Origin: Streptomyces sp. 2131.1 | GTDB lineage: Bacteria; Actinomycetota; Actinomycetes; Streptomycetales; Streptomycetaceae | Direction: 5' to 3' | DNA length: 64,000 nt | Assembly: GCF_900105515.1 (NCBI RefSeq) | Contig: NZ_FNSY01000001.1 | Span: 6,746,001 to 6,810,000 of the forward strand | Shown here: positions 16,547 to 25,000 of the stretch, piece after piece | How positions within the stretch are numbered: position 1 is the first letter of the stretch | Layout of the letters: each line of letters starts with the position of its first letter | Position numbers and translations under genes: made by a program | The notes under the pieces: generated by a model | What the model saw: only the letters and a program-made list of their open reading frames with translations | Told to the model about the DNA's origin: nothing | The model's database searches: none

Positions 16547-17317
16547 TCACTCCGGGGCCGGCCGCACGACGGGCAGCCCCGCCGTCCCGGCCGCCTCGGC
16601 CAGCACCTCGCGGAGCATCGCCGGAGTGAGGCGGCCGGTGAAGACGTTGCGCTGGCTGACGTGGTAGCAGCCGAACACGGTCAGCGGGTCGTCCGCTCCG
16701 TCGGCCGGGGCCAGCACCGTACGGACACCGTGGCCGAACGCCGGCCTCGGCCGCGGCACTTGCCGCCCGGCCCGCTCCAGGGCCGCCAGGGTCGCCTGCC
16801 AGCCGAAGCCGCCGAGCACGACGAGGGACCGCACCGTGGGCCGCAGCAGCTGGAGCTCCCGGGCCAGCCACGGGCGGCAGGTGTCCCGCTCGCCCGGCGT
16901 GGGCCGGTTGTCCGGCGGCGCGCAGTGCACGGGGGACGTCACCCGGACCCCGTACAGCTCCAGGCCGTCGTCCAGGTCCGTCACCGTGGACCGGGATGCC
17001 AGCCCCAGCTCGTACAGCGTGGCGTACAGGAGGTCGCCGGCCCGGTCGCCGGTGAACATCCGGCCGGTCCGGTTCCCGCCGTGCGCGGCGGGCGCCAGGC
17101 CCGTGATCGCCAGGGAGGCGTCGGGGGGCCCGAAGCCGGGTACGGGGCGCGCCCAGTACTCCCAGTCGCGGAACGCGGGGCGCTTGACGCGTGCGGTCTC
17201 CTCCCGCCACTCCACGAGACGGGGACAGGCGCGGCACCGGACCAGCTGCTCGTCGAGGGCGGCCAGCGTACGAGAGCCGGCGGCAGCCCGTACGGGGTAG
17301 TCCTCGGCGGTGCACAT
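16547..17317 (-). CDS. Uracil-DNA glycosylase family 5 (UDGb type, Fe-S)
   Basis: A 256-residue DNA-repair glycosylase that removes uracil and some other deaminated bases. Motif A is GLAPAAHGGNRTGRMFTGD (residues 73-91), where the first Ala-Pro-Ala replaces the Asp of classical UDG, a trait of family 5. Motif B is CYHVSQRN near residue 222. Four cysteines (Cys28, Cys31, Cys132 and Cys147) are positioned to bind the [4Fe-4S] cluster found in families 4 and 5. ATG 17317 gives the shortest frame that keeps the first cysteine pair. It is divergent from the DUF2945 gene. Confidence 0.92.
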   Translation of the reverse strand: MCTAEDYPVRAAAGSRTLAALDEQLVRCRACPRLVEWREETARVKRPAFRDWEYWARPVPGFGPPDASLAITGLAPAAHGGNRTGRMFTGDRAGDLLYATLYELGLASRSTVTDLDDGLELYGVRVTSPVHCAPPDNRPTPGERDTCRPWLARELQLLRPTVRSLVVLGGFGWQATLAALERAGRQVPRPRPAFGHGVRTVLAPADGADDPLTVFGCYHVSQRNVFTGRLTPAMLREVLAEAAGTAGLPVVRPAPE

Positions 17318-17464
17318 GATGGACCCGCTTCCCCGTCCTGCCGACGCGTTGACGGCGGCCGCGCCCCGGTGGCGTACCGCTCGAAATGAGCGTACCCACG
17401 GCGGATGGGACCATGGCGGGTGAAACGGATCCGCTCGCCACGAGAAGAGAAGGGAAGCCGGACC

Positions 17465-17671
17465 ATGAAGGATTTCGCCGTCGGGGACCATGTGCGATGG
17501 AACTCCGAAGCCGGTCACGTCGAAGGCGTCATCACCGGCAAACACACGAGCGACGTCGAATTCAAGGGGCGCACCCGGCACTGCAGCAAGGAGGAGCCGC
17601 AGTACGAGATCAAGAGCGACAAGACCGGTCACCTCGCCATGCACAAGGGCAGCGCGTTGAAGAAGGCCTGA
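17465..17671 (+). CDS. DUF2945 (hypervirulence-associated TUDOR-like) small protein
   Basis: A 68-residue protein spanning a single DUF2945/TUDOR-like domain. It opens DFAVGDHVRWNSEAGHVEG, has the central ITGKHTSD, and ends YEIKSDKTGHLAMHKGSALKK. Such small beta-barrel proteins are common in bacteria, without a proven role. ATG 17465 follows an AAGGGAAG site at good spacing. The DUF488 gene begins 14 bp after its stop in the same direction, so the two are very likely co-transcribed; their frequent pairing in actinomycetes supports this. Confidence 0.88.
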   Translation: MKDFAVGDHVRWNSEAGHVEGVITGKHTSDVEFKGRTRHCSKEEPQYEIKSDKTGHLAMHKGSALKKA

Positions 17672-17684
17672 TGGGGGCGGTGCG

Positions 17685-18209
17685 GTGAACCGGATCTGCA
17701 CGATCGGCCATTCGACGCGCGAGTTCGGCGAACTGGTGGACCTGTTGCGGCGGAACGACGTCACCCTGCTGGCCGATGTGCGCTCCTATCCGTCGTCCAG
17801 AAAACTCCCGCAATGGAATCAGCGGAACATCATCGATTCCCTGCCGCCCGATATCGGCTACCGGTGGCTGAAGAAGCTCGGGGGCCGCCGCCACACCCCG
17901 AAAGGCGTGGAGAGCGAGAACGGCGCCTGGCGGGTCAAGGCCTTTCGCGACTACGCCGATTACATGGCGACGGACGCCTTCCGGGAAGGGCTGGACGAGC
18001 TGCTGGCACTCGCCGAGCACGAGCGGCCCGCGATCATGTGCAGCGAGGCCGTGCCCTGGCGCTGCCACCGCCGGCTGATCACCGACGCGCTGATCGTCGC
18101 GGGCGCCGGGGTCGTCGACATCATGTCCCCCACATCGACGCGGCCCGCGTCTCTGAACGAGGACGCGCGGGTCCGCGACGGACGGCTGACCTACCCGCCC
18201 CACGACTGA
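17685..18209 (+). CDS. DUF488 family protein
   Basis: A 174-residue DUF488 protein. It starts at GTG 17685 with the signature TIGHSTREFGELVDLLRRN, then LLADVRSYPSSRKLPQWNQ, and has the late cysteine motif IMCSEAVPWRCHRRLIT. The conserved Cys, Arg and His suggest a catalytic or nucleic-acid-related role but none has been established. The gene follows DUF2945 by 14 bp. Its last 19 bases overlap the 3' end of the opposite-strand sigma factor gene. Confidence 0.88.
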   Translation: MNRICTIGHSTREFGELVDLLRRNDVTLLADVRSYPSSRKLPQWNQRNIIDSLPPDIGYRWLKKLGGRRHTPKGVESENGAWRVKAFRDYADYMATDAFREGLDELLALAEHERPAIMCSEAVPWRCHRRLITDALIVAGAGVVDIMSPTSTRPASLNEDARVRDGRLTYPPHD

Positions 18210-19156
18210 GGGCCGTGCCCGGGCCACGGCCGCAGCTTCTCCGGGTTGCGCACCGCCCAGATCCGGTGGACGCGGTCCCCGGTGAGACCGAACGCGGCCA
18301 CCGTGACGGTGACCCCGGCGTGCTGGGCGACCAGCCCCGGCCTGCCGTTCACCGTCCGCTCCAGCAGGACGAGATCGGGCAACTTGTCCGCGAAGTGGCA
18401 CAGGTATTGGGCGACGCGCTCCCCGCCCTCCACCGGACGCAGCGCCGCCCCGGCCAGCCCGCCGCCGTCCGTGACCATCGTCGCCTCGGGGTCCAGCAGG
18501 CCGATCAGGGCCCCGATGTCCTTCGCCTCCCACGCCTCCTTGAAATCCCGGACGAGGGCCCCCTGCCCGGTCGCCGGCCCCGTTCCGGCCCGGGCGTCGC
18601 GCAGGCGCCGCCGGGCCGAAGCGGCGAGCTGGCGGCAGGCCGGGGCGCTGCGGCCGACGATTTCGGCCACCTCCGCGAAGGGGTACCGGAAGACGTCGTG
18701 CAGGATGAACGTCACCCGCTCCGCCGGTGTCATGGACTCCAGCACGACCAGGAAGGCCATGTTCACGGACTCGTCCAGGGTGACCCGGTCCGCCGGGTCC
18801 GCCGGCTCGTCCCGGCCGCTGCCGGTGCGCCCGCCCACCCACTCCGAACGGTCGGGCAGCGGCTCCGGTATCCACTCGCCGACGTAACGCTCCCGTCTGA
18901 CCCGCGCCGAGCCCAGCACATCGAGGCAGACCCGGCTGGCCACCGTCGTCAGCCATGCCCCGGGCGACGCGACGGCCTCCTGCCGCTCCGGTGACATCGC
19001 GTACCAGCGGGCGTACGTCTCCTGTACGGCGTCCTCCGCCTCGGCGACCGAACCGAGCATCCGGTAGGCGAGGTTCATCAGCTGCCGGCGCTCGCCGACG
19101 ACGGCGCTCAGCTCCGGTTCGGACCGCTCGTTCCCCGCGTCGGAAGGTGTGCTCAT
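18191..19156 (-). CDS. ECF sigma factor, ECF41/SigJ-like
   Basis: A 321-residue sigma factor. Region 2 lies near residues 22-85 (LMNLAYRMLGSVAEAEDAVQETYARWY, then WLTTVASRVCLDVL). Region 4 lies near 135-190 (MTPAERVTFILHDVFRYPFAEVAEIVGRS, then CRQLAASARRRL). A SnoaL-like C-terminal extension of about 110 residues follows; this extension replaces a separate anti-sigma factor in the ECF41 group and modulates activity. Members are often paired with a carboxymuconolactone decarboxylase or oxidoreductase gene; here no such partner is adjacent. Divergent from it is the ATP-grasp gene, separated by 168 bp, a possible target promoter region. Confidence 0.92.
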   Translation of the reverse strand: MSTPSDAGNERSEPELSAVVGERRQLMNLAYRMLGSVAEAEDAVQETYARWYAMSPERQEAVASPGAWLTTVASRVCLDVLGSARVRRERYVGEWIPEPLPDRSEWVGGRTGSGRDEPADPADRVTLDESVNMAFLVVLESMTPAERVTFILHDVFRYPFAEVAEIVGRSAPACRQLAASARRRLRDARAGTGPATGQGALVRDFKEAWEAKDIGALIGLLDPEATMVTDGGGLAGAALRPVEGGERVAQYLCHFADKLPDLVLLERTVNGRPGLVAQHAGVTVTVAAFGLTGDRVHRIWAVRNPEKLRPWPGHGPQSWGG

Positions 19157-19324
19157 GTGCGTGACCGCTCCTGGTTCTCGTCGTCCGTTGTCCCGTCGAG
19201 GGTTCGACGGAACAGCGTGCCGGAACGTGAGGCGCAGTCCACCCCCTCCGAGGGCGGGCACCGGTCCGGCCATTGATCCGGCCGATGGAGGGTACGCGGC
19301 GTGGACCCCACGAAAGGACGACGC

Positions 19325-20638
19325 GTGTCGCCACAGCGCAAGAACATCTTCGTCATCGGCCTCGACGAGGCGAACCTGCCGACCCTGAACGCCGTCCCCG
19401 ACGCGGACGCCTGCCACTTCCACCCCCTGCTGAGCATCGAGGAGTTGCAGGGTGGCGAGGTGTCCGTCGACGACCTGATGGACCGGGCGCGCGCGGTCCT
19501 CGACGCGCACGAGGGCAGCATCGACGCGATCGTCGGCTACTGGGACTTCCCCGTCAGCACCCTCGTACCGATGCTCGGCCGCGAGTACGGCACCCGCACC
19601 ACCAGCCTCGAATCCGTCGTCAAGTGCGAGCACAAGTACTGGAGCCGGCTGGAACAGCGGAAGGCCGTTGACGCCCTGCCCGCCTTCGGCCGCGTCGACC
19701 TCGACAGCGACGACCCGCAGCCGCCGGAGGGCGTGAGCTTCCCCATGTGGGTCAAGCCCGCCCTCGCGTACTCCTCGGAACTCGCCTACGGAGTCGAGGA
19801 CATGGAGGAGTTCCGCACCGCCGTCGAGACCATACGCAAGGGCATCGGCCGGGTCGGCAAGCCCTTCGACGCCGTGCTCGAACTCCTCGACCTCCCGCCG
19901 GAGATGGAGGGTGTCGGCGGACAGGTCTGCCTCGCCGAGGAGGCCATGACCGGCATCCAGGTCGCCGTCGAGGGCTACGCGAACAACGGCGAGGTGACCG
20001 TCTACGGGGTGCTCGACTCCATCAACTACCCCGATTCGCCCTGCTTCCTGCGCCACCAGTACCCGAGCACCCTGCCCCCGGCAGTCGTCCACCGGCTGCA
20101 CGACGTGAGCGAGCGGACCATCCGGCAGATCGGCATGGACGCCGCCACCTTCAGCATCGAGTACTTCTACGACCCGAAGACCGGCGAGGTCAGCCTGCTG
20201 GAGATCAACCCCCGGCACTCCCAGTCCCACGCGGAACTCTTCCAGTACGTCGACGGCGTCCCCAACCACCACCGTATGATCCGCCTCGCCCTCGACGAGG
20301 ACCCCGTCGTGCCCGGCGGCGACGGCCCGTACCGCATGGCCGCCAAGTGGTACTACCGCTGGTTCGGCGAAGGCACCGTACGCGAGGTGCCCACCCCCGA
20401 GGAGCTCGCCGCCATCGAACGCGAGATACCCGGCGTCCGCATCGACATGGTTCCCTCGGAGGGACAGAAACTGTCCACCGTGCCGGGGCAGGACAGCTAC
20501 AGCTACGAGATCGCCCACATCTTCACCGGCGCGGACGACGAGGAGGGCCTGCGGCGCAAGTTCGACCAGTGCGTCGCGGCGCTCGGCCTCAGCTTCGACG
20601 ACACCGCACCGGGCGGCCGCGACGTCAAGGCGTCCTGA
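19325..20638 (+). CDS. ATP-grasp domain ligase
   Basis: A 437-residue ATP-grasp enzyme, a fold that activates a carboxylate as acyl-phosphate for attack by an amine or thiol. A Rossmann-like N-terminal part (FVIGLDEANLPTL) precedes the ATP-grasp core, which includes SVVKCEHKYWSRLEQRKA and FPMWVKPALAYSS (ATP lysine). The Mg-binding region is FSIEYFYDPKTGEVSLLEINPRHS, with the Glu and Asn of EINPR. Both GTG 19325 (AAAGGA 6 bases upstream) and GTG 19301 (GGAGGG 8 bases upstream) have good ribosome-binding sites; I prefer the shorter. It is followed after 35 bp by a CocE/NonD hydrolase gene, almost certainly co-transcribed. The substrate is unknown. Confidence 0.85.
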   Translation: MSPQRKNIFVIGLDEANLPTLNAVPDADACHFHPLLSIEELQGGEVSVDDLMDRARAVLDAHEGSIDAIVGYWDFPVSTLVPMLGREYGTRTTSLESVVKCEHKYWSRLEQRKAVDALPAFGRVDLDSDDPQPPEGVSFPMWVKPALAYSSELAYGVEDMEEFRTAVETIRKGIGRVGKPFDAVLELLDLPPEMEGVGGQVCLAEEAMTGIQVAVEGYANNGEVTVYGVLDSINYPDSPCFLRHQYPSTLPPAVVHRLHDVSERTIRQIGMDAATFSIEYFYDPKTGEVSLLEINPRHSQSHAELFQYVDGVPNHHRMIRLALDEDPVVPGGDGPYRMAAKWYYRWFGEGTVREVPTPEELAAIEREIPGVRIDMVPSEGQKLSTVPGQDSYSYEIAHIFTGADDEEGLRRKFDQCVAALGLSFDDTAPGGRDVKAS

Positions 20639-20673
20639 ACCCGGCCGTGAAGAGGAAGGAGCAGAGCACGAGT

Positions 20674-22713
20674 ATGCGACACGTCGACCGACTGCCGTAC
20701 GAGGTAAGCCAAGAGGACCACGTCACCATCACCATGTCGGACGGGGTCCGGCTGTCGGCGAGGATCTGGCGCCCCACCACCTCCGACCGCCAACCGGTCC
20801 CGGCGATCCTGGAGGCGATCCCCTACCGCAAGAACGACCTGACCTCCACCCGCGACGCCATCCACCACCCGTACATCGCGGGCCACGGCTACGCCTGTGT
20901 ACGCGTGGACCTGCGGGGGACCGGTGAATCCGAGGGCGTCCTGCTCGACGAGTACCTGGAACGGGAACAGCGCGACGCCGAGGAAGTGCTCGCCTGGCTG
21001 GCGGCACAGCCCTGGTGCGACGGCCACACCGGCATGATGGGCATCTCCTGGGGCGGGTTCGCCGCACTCCAGGTCGCCGCCCGCCGGCCGCCGAGCCTGG
21101 GCGCCATTGTCATCGCGTCCTTCACGGACGACCGGTACGCGGACGACATGCACTACGTCGGCGGCGCGATGCTCTCCGACAACCTGGCAGAGGCGGGCAC
21201 CATGTTCGCCTACTCCACCTGCCCGCCCGACCCCGCCGCCGTCGGCGACCGCTGGCGGGACATGTGGCACGAACGTCTGGACTCCGCCCGCCCCTGGGTC
21301 CTCGAATGGCTGCGCCACCAGGAACGCGACGACTACTGGCGGCACGCCTCGCTCAGTGAGGACTACCAGGCGCTGCGGTGCCCCGTACTGGCCTCCAGCG
21401 GCTGGGCGGACGGCTACTCCAACGCCGTCACCCGGCTCCTGAGCCGCGTCGACGTCCCCCGTAAGGGACTCATCGGGCCCTGGTCGCACAAGCTGCCCCA
21501 CCTCGGCGAGCCCGGCCCGGCCATCGGGTACCTCCAGGAGGTCGTCCGCTGGTGGGACCACTGGCTCAAGGGCGTCGAGAACGGCGTCATGGAAGGCCCC
21601 ATGATCCGCGCCTGGATGCAGGAGAGCGTGCCCCCGTCCACCTCCTACCAGGAGCGTCCCGGCCGGTGGGTGGGGGAGCCGAGCTGGCCCTCCCCGCACA
21701 TCGCGGAGGTGCCCCACCCCCTCCGCGACCACCGCATCGTCCGCGGCGACGGGGCGCCGGCTGCCCAGCCCGGGGTGGAGCGCGTCCACACCGTGCAATC
21801 TCCCCTGTCCGTAGGTCAGTTCGCCGGCAAGTGGGCCTCGTACAACGCCCCGCCGGACCTGCCCTACGACCAGCGCGAGGAGGACGGCGGCTCGCTGGTC
21901 TTCGAGACCGATCCGCTGGAGGAACGCGTCGAGATCCTCGGCGCCCCCTCGGTGGACCTGCTGGTCTCCTCCTCCCGCGAGACCGGCCAGGTGGCGGTGC
22001 GCCTGTCCGACGTGGCACCCGACGGCCGGGCCACCCGGGTCACCTACGGGGTGCTCAACCTCGCCCACCGCTCCGGCGCCGACCGGCCCGAACCCCTGGA
22101 GCCCGGCGAGGCATACCCCGTACGGGTTCCCCTCAACGGTGTCGCCCAGGTCTTCCCGGCCGGTCACCGCATCCGGCTCTCGCTCTCCACCTCGTACTGG
22201 CCGCTGGTCTGGCCCGCCGCCGCGCCCGTCTGCCTGAGCGTGTACGAGAGCGGCAGCCGCCTCACGCTGCCCGTGCGGCCCGCCGAGGCGCCCGACGAGA
22301 TGCCTCCGGTTCCGTTCGGCGAGCCGGAGGGATGCCCACCCCCCGACGTCACCCAGCTCACCGAACCCGAACAGGCGTGGAGGGTGACGAGGAACCTGGT
22401 CGACTACCACTCCGCGCTCGACATCGCGAAGGACCGGGGACTCCAGCGGTTCGAGGACAATGGCATCGAGGTCGGCCTGCGGGCCTGCGAGAGGTACACC
22501 TCCGTCGCGGACGACTTCGGCTCGGTCAGCGGCGAGTCCGCCTGGACCATGCGGTTCCGGCGCCCCGGCTGGGACGTACGCGTGGAGACCCGCACCATGA
22601 TGACCTCCGACGACACCGCGTTCCACGTGGACGCCACCCTCGACGGCTACGAGGACGGCCGCCGGGTCTTCTCCCGCACCTGGAACGAGAGCGTGCCGCG
22701 GGCGAGCCTCTGA
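20674..22713 (+). CDS. CocE/NonD family alpha/beta hydrolase (X-Pro dipeptidyl-peptidase-like)
   Basis: A 679-residue serine hydrolase of the CocE/NonD (peptidase S15-like) family, which cleaves esters or X-Pro peptides. Residues 15-330 hold the alpha/beta-hydrolase core, with the nucleophile Ser125 in MGISWGGFAA. An oxyanion-side motif YRKNDLTSTRD lies near 51-61 and a likely catalytic His in GPWSHKLPH. From about residue 360 there is a jelly-roll domain (VSVGQ-type start, RLSDVAPDGRATRVTYG, then HRIRLSLSTSYWP) as in cocaine esterase. Residues beyond 570 form an extra C-terminal extension. The start is ATG 20674; GTG 20647 in the same frame sits at the ribosome-binding site. No signal peptide is seen, so it is cytoplasmic. 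Confidence 0.9.
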   Translation: MRHVDRLPYEVSQEDHVTITMSDGVRLSARIWRPTTSDRQPVPAILEAIPYRKNDLTSTRDAIHHPYIAGHGYACVRVDLRGTGESEGVLLDEYLEREQRDAEEVLAWLAAQPWCDGHTGMMGISWGGFAALQVAARRPPSLGAIVIASFTDDRYADDMHYVGGAMLSDNLAEAGTMFAYSTCPPDPAAVGDRWRDMWHERLDSARPWVLEWLRHQERDDYWRHASLSEDYQALRCPVLASSGWADGYSNAVTRLLSRVDVPRKGLIGPWSHKLPHLGEPGPAIGYLQEVVRWWDHWLKGVENGVMEGPMIRAWMQESVPPSTSYQERPGRWVGEPSWPSPHIAEVPHPLRDHRIVRGDGAPAAQPGVERVHTVQSPLSVGQFAGKWASYNAPPDLPYDQREEDGGSLVFETDPLEERVEILGAPSVDLLVSSSRETGQVAVRLSDVAPDGRATRVTYGVLNLAHRSGADRPEPLEPGEAYPVRVPLNGVAQVFPAGHRIRLSLSTSYWPLVWPAAAPVCLSVYESGSRLTLPVRPAEAPDEMPPVPFGEPEGCPPPDVTQLTEPEQAWRVTRNLVDYHSALDIAKDRGLQRFEDNGIEVGLRACERYTSVADDFGSVSGESAWTMRFRRPGWDVRVETRTMMTSDDTAFHVDATLDGYEDGRRVFSRTWNESVPRASL

Positions 22714-22722
22714 GCGCCGGCC

Positions 22723-23916
22723 TCAGGCCGACGGCGGGCTGGGGCGCCACTCCAGCATCATGATCGTGGCGTCGTCGCTCAGCCGGTCGTGCTGATACTC
22801 CCGGATGTTGTGGATGAGCTGCCGGAGAGCCTCCGAAGCGGGCTCTCCGGCAGCGGTGGCCCGGATGATCGACGTCGTGAACCGGTTCAGACCGAACTGG
22901 CTGCCGTCCGCCATCCGGGCCTCTGTCACGCCGTCGGTGTACAGCAGCACGCGGTCCCCCGGTTCCAGGGGCACCTCGTGGAGCACCCGTTCCGCCTCGC
23001 CGATCACTCCCGGGGTGCCCATGGGCGGCTCGCTGGGGCGGGCGAGCGCGTTGTCCAGGACTCGGTTGTTCCGGATCAGCAGCGGCGGCGGGTGGCCGCA
23101 GTTGATCCAGCTCAGGATCCCACTGGACATGTCCAGCTGCGCGGCGATGCCGGTACAGAACTGGTCGGGCAGCCACTCGGCCAGGACGTCGTCGACGGTC
23201 TTGACGAGTTCCCGCAGCCCCGACCCCTTGCGGCGGGAACTCCGGCAGCCGGCCATCGCGAGGGCGCTGGTCATCCCGGACGCCAGGTTGTGGCCCATCG
23301 CGTCGAGGATCACGGCGTGCAGCGTCGACTCGGTGAGCGAGTGGTCGAAGGCGTCGCCGCCCAGCTCGTACGCCGGCTCCAGCACGGCGGTGGACAACGC
23401 GCGCTCCTCACCGACCGCACGCGGCGGCAGCAGGGCCCGGACCATCTCGGCGGGGAGCGTCATGGTCTCGGTCCTGGCCCGCTGCACGAACCGGTCGCTG
23501 AACGCGCGCTTGGACGTGATGGCCATCGCCAGGACGGACGCCAGGCTCCGGCACCGCTCCAGCGCGGTCCTGTCCAGCGCGTCGACCTGGACGCCGATGA
23601 CTCCCAGCCGTTCCACCCCGTCCACCAGCGGCAGCCAGGCGATCAGCGTCTCGGTGTCGGTCGTCTCGACGCGCAACGCCAGTGAGCGGAAAGCCGAACC
23701 GGCCAAGGAGGCGTCCACCCGGAGCTGGGCCTCCCCCGAGAGCGGGGACAGGCATTGCTGCTGAAGGTCGACGATGTAGATCTCGACCCTGCGCAGACCC
23801 AGCAGCCCCGCGTACCGGTTGACCAGAGCGGGAATATCGGTCGGTGCCGTGGCGTGCACCTCGGCCATGAACCCGTGTAGGAACCGCTCACCTTCACTGG
23901 TGGGGGAGTTGTTCAT
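22723..23916 (-). CDS. GAF-SpoIIE (PP2C-type) serine/threonine phosphatase
   Basis: A 397-residue cytoplasmic protein with a GAF-like sensor region at about residues 25-145 (VEIYIVDLQQQCLSPLSG, then IAWLPLVDGVERLGVIGVQ). A SpoIIE/RsbU-type PP2C phosphatase domain runs from about 170 to 390. Metal-binding acidic motifs are visible: PAYELGGDAFDH, VILDAMGHNLASGM, GDRVLLYTDGVTEAR and the terminal DRLSDDATIMML. Such enzymes dephosphorylate anti-anti-sigma factors and so release SigB-type sigma factors. A SigB/SigF-type gene lies 1.9 kb away, though no anti-sigma gene is in the window. ATG 23916 is preferred (GGTGA 8 bases upstream); GTG 23928 is possible. Confidence 0.9.
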   Translation of the reverse strand: MNNSPTSEGERFLHGFMAEVHATAPTDIPALVNRYAGLLGLRRVEIYIVDLQQQCLSPLSGEAQLRVDASLAGSAFRSLALRVETTDTETLIAWLPLVDGVERLGVIGVQVDALDRTALERCRSLASVLAMAITSKRAFSDRFVQRARTETMTLPAEMVRALLPPRAVGEERALSTAVLEPAYELGGDAFDHSLTESTLHAVILDAMGHNLASGMTSALAMAGCRSSRRKGSGLRELVKTVDDVLAEWLPDQFCTGIAAQLDMSSGILSWINCGHPPPLLIRNNRVLDNALARPSEPPMGTPGVIGEAERVLHEVPLEPGDRVLLYTDGVTEARMADGSQFGLNRFTTSIIRATAAGEPASEALRQLIHNIREYQHDRLSDDATIMMLEWRPSPPSA

Positions 23917-24055
23917 CAGGGTTATCACCCGTCCGGCAGATGTGTGTGCGCACTGAGGAAAGCCAACAGCCCTCCCGCCCCCGCCCGCCAGTCGGGCGAG
24001 CCATTCGGCTGACCGGCCCGGCCCGCCCGGTCCGAGGGTGCCGCAAGGAAGAAAG

Positions 24056-24095
24056 AAAGGAGGGCCGCCCGGGAATTCCCGGGCGGCCCTCCTTT
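24056..24095. terminator. 40-bp perfect palindrome, bidirectional terminator
   Basis: AAAGGAGGGCCGCCCGGG is followed by AATT and its exact complement: a perfect 40-bp palindrome. It lies 13 bp past the stop of the PRC-barrel gene and upstream of the phosphatase gene, and its A-rich left and T-rich right ends suit an intrinsic terminator working in either direction. Confidence 0.9.
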
Positions 24096-24108
24096 CACGC
24101 TGTGTGGA

Positions 24109-24462
24109 TCAGGCGCGACGGTGGCCGTGGTAGTAGCCGCCGATCTGCTCGTGATATCCCGGGTCGTTCGTGTGCTTGTCCTTGTCGAACTCGGGCGAAT
24201 CCTTGATCTGCTCCTTGGTGAGGTCGACGAAGATCTTGCGCTCGTCCGCGTCGACGCTGCGCACGGTGCCGGCCGGCAGCAGGACGTGCTTGCCGAAAAT
24301 CCAGACACCGGTATCCACCACGAGGTACGAGGAGTCGACTTCGTCCGAGTGCTTGTCGACCTTGCCGATGCTCCCGTCGGCGGCCTCCACCTTGAAGCCG
24401 ATCAGGTCGGTCCCGGCGATGTGGCCGGCGGTCGGCTGGTAGCCCCAGATGTTGTCACTCAT
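24109..24462 (-). CDS. PRC-barrel domain protein
   Basis: A 117-residue soluble protein with one PRC-barrel beta domain at about residues 15-85 (LIGFKVEAADGSIGKVDKHSDEVDSSYLVVDTG, then FGKHVLLPAGTVRSVDAD). The tail KDSPEFDKDKHTNDPGYHEQIGGYY is typical of Streptomyces stress-type PRC proteins. The family appears in RNA metabolism and photosynthetic reaction centres, but these small actinobacterial forms are unassigned. AAGGAG lies 7 bases before ATG 24462. Strong terminators lie on both sides (24056-24095 and 24549-24586), so it is a single-gene transcript. Confidence 0.9.
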   Translation of the reverse strand: MSDNIWGYQPTAGHIAGTDLIGFKVEAADGSIGKVDKHSDEVDSSYLVVDTGVWIFGKHVLLPAGTVRSVDADERKIFVDLTKEQIKDSPEFDKDKHTNDPGYHEQIGGYYHGHRRA

Positions 24463-24548
24463 AAAACGCTCCTTCGTCGTGATCCACTGTTTCTCGGAAC
24501 TCCGCGTGCCCCTCATCGCGAGCCGTACACACGGGAATTGAAAAGAAA

Positions 24549-24586
24549 AATGGGAGGTCCCGGCGCAGGTGCCGGGACCTCCCATT
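24549..24586 (-). terminator. Hairpin terminator after the small hydrophobic protein gene
   Basis: A 16-bp perfect stem (AATGGGAGGTCCCGGC and its complement) encloses a 6-base loop, 22 bp past the stop of the upstream minus-strand gene. A-rich DNA on the left becomes a U-tract in the minus-strand transcript. Confidence 0.9.
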
Positions 24587-24607
24587 CTGTTGGTCCGGGT
24601 CGATCAA

Positions 24608-24778
24608 TTACCAGCGGTACCAGCGGCCACGCTTTCCGCCGCCGCCCGCCGGGCGGACGACGAAACCGAGCAGCCACACCACAAGTACGGCGATGGCTAT
24701 CCACCACAGGGCCTTCAGGGCGAAACCCGCCCCGAAGAGAATGAGTGCAAGCAGAAGAACCAGAATGATCGGAACCAT
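24608..24778 (-). CDS. Small hydrophobic membrane protein
   Basis: A 56-residue peptide with two adjacent hydrophobic helices (residues 2-20 and 25-41, PIILVLLLALILFGAGFAL and WWIAIAVLVVWLLGFVV) and a Gly/Arg-rich cytoplasmic tail ending RGRWYRW. It matches the small hydrophobic (LPXXX-type) proteins widely annotated in Streptomyces. GGAGGT lies 9 bases before ATG 24778, so translation is well supported despite its size. No function is known; a membrane-stress role is a guess from the neighbouring PRC-barrel and SigB-type genes. Confidence 0.85.
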   Translation of the reverse strand: MVPIILVLLLALILFGAGFALKALWWIAIAVLVVWLLGFVVRPAGGGGKRGRWYRW

Positions 24779-25000
24779 GGGTATCAACCTCCGAAGCATC
24801 GGATGCCCCCGCCCCTGCCCAGTATTCCTGCCGGGTTCACGACTTTCTCGGAGAAGGGCGGGAAGGCGATACCGCAGCCCGTTGTACCGGGCGCACTCCA
24901 CGGGCGGGAGCCATAGTGGAGAGGGCGCCGGACCGGGCGTCCGAGGAGCGCCCCCGGCCGCACCTCGCGCAACGACCGCACCACCCTGAGGAGCCCTTCC

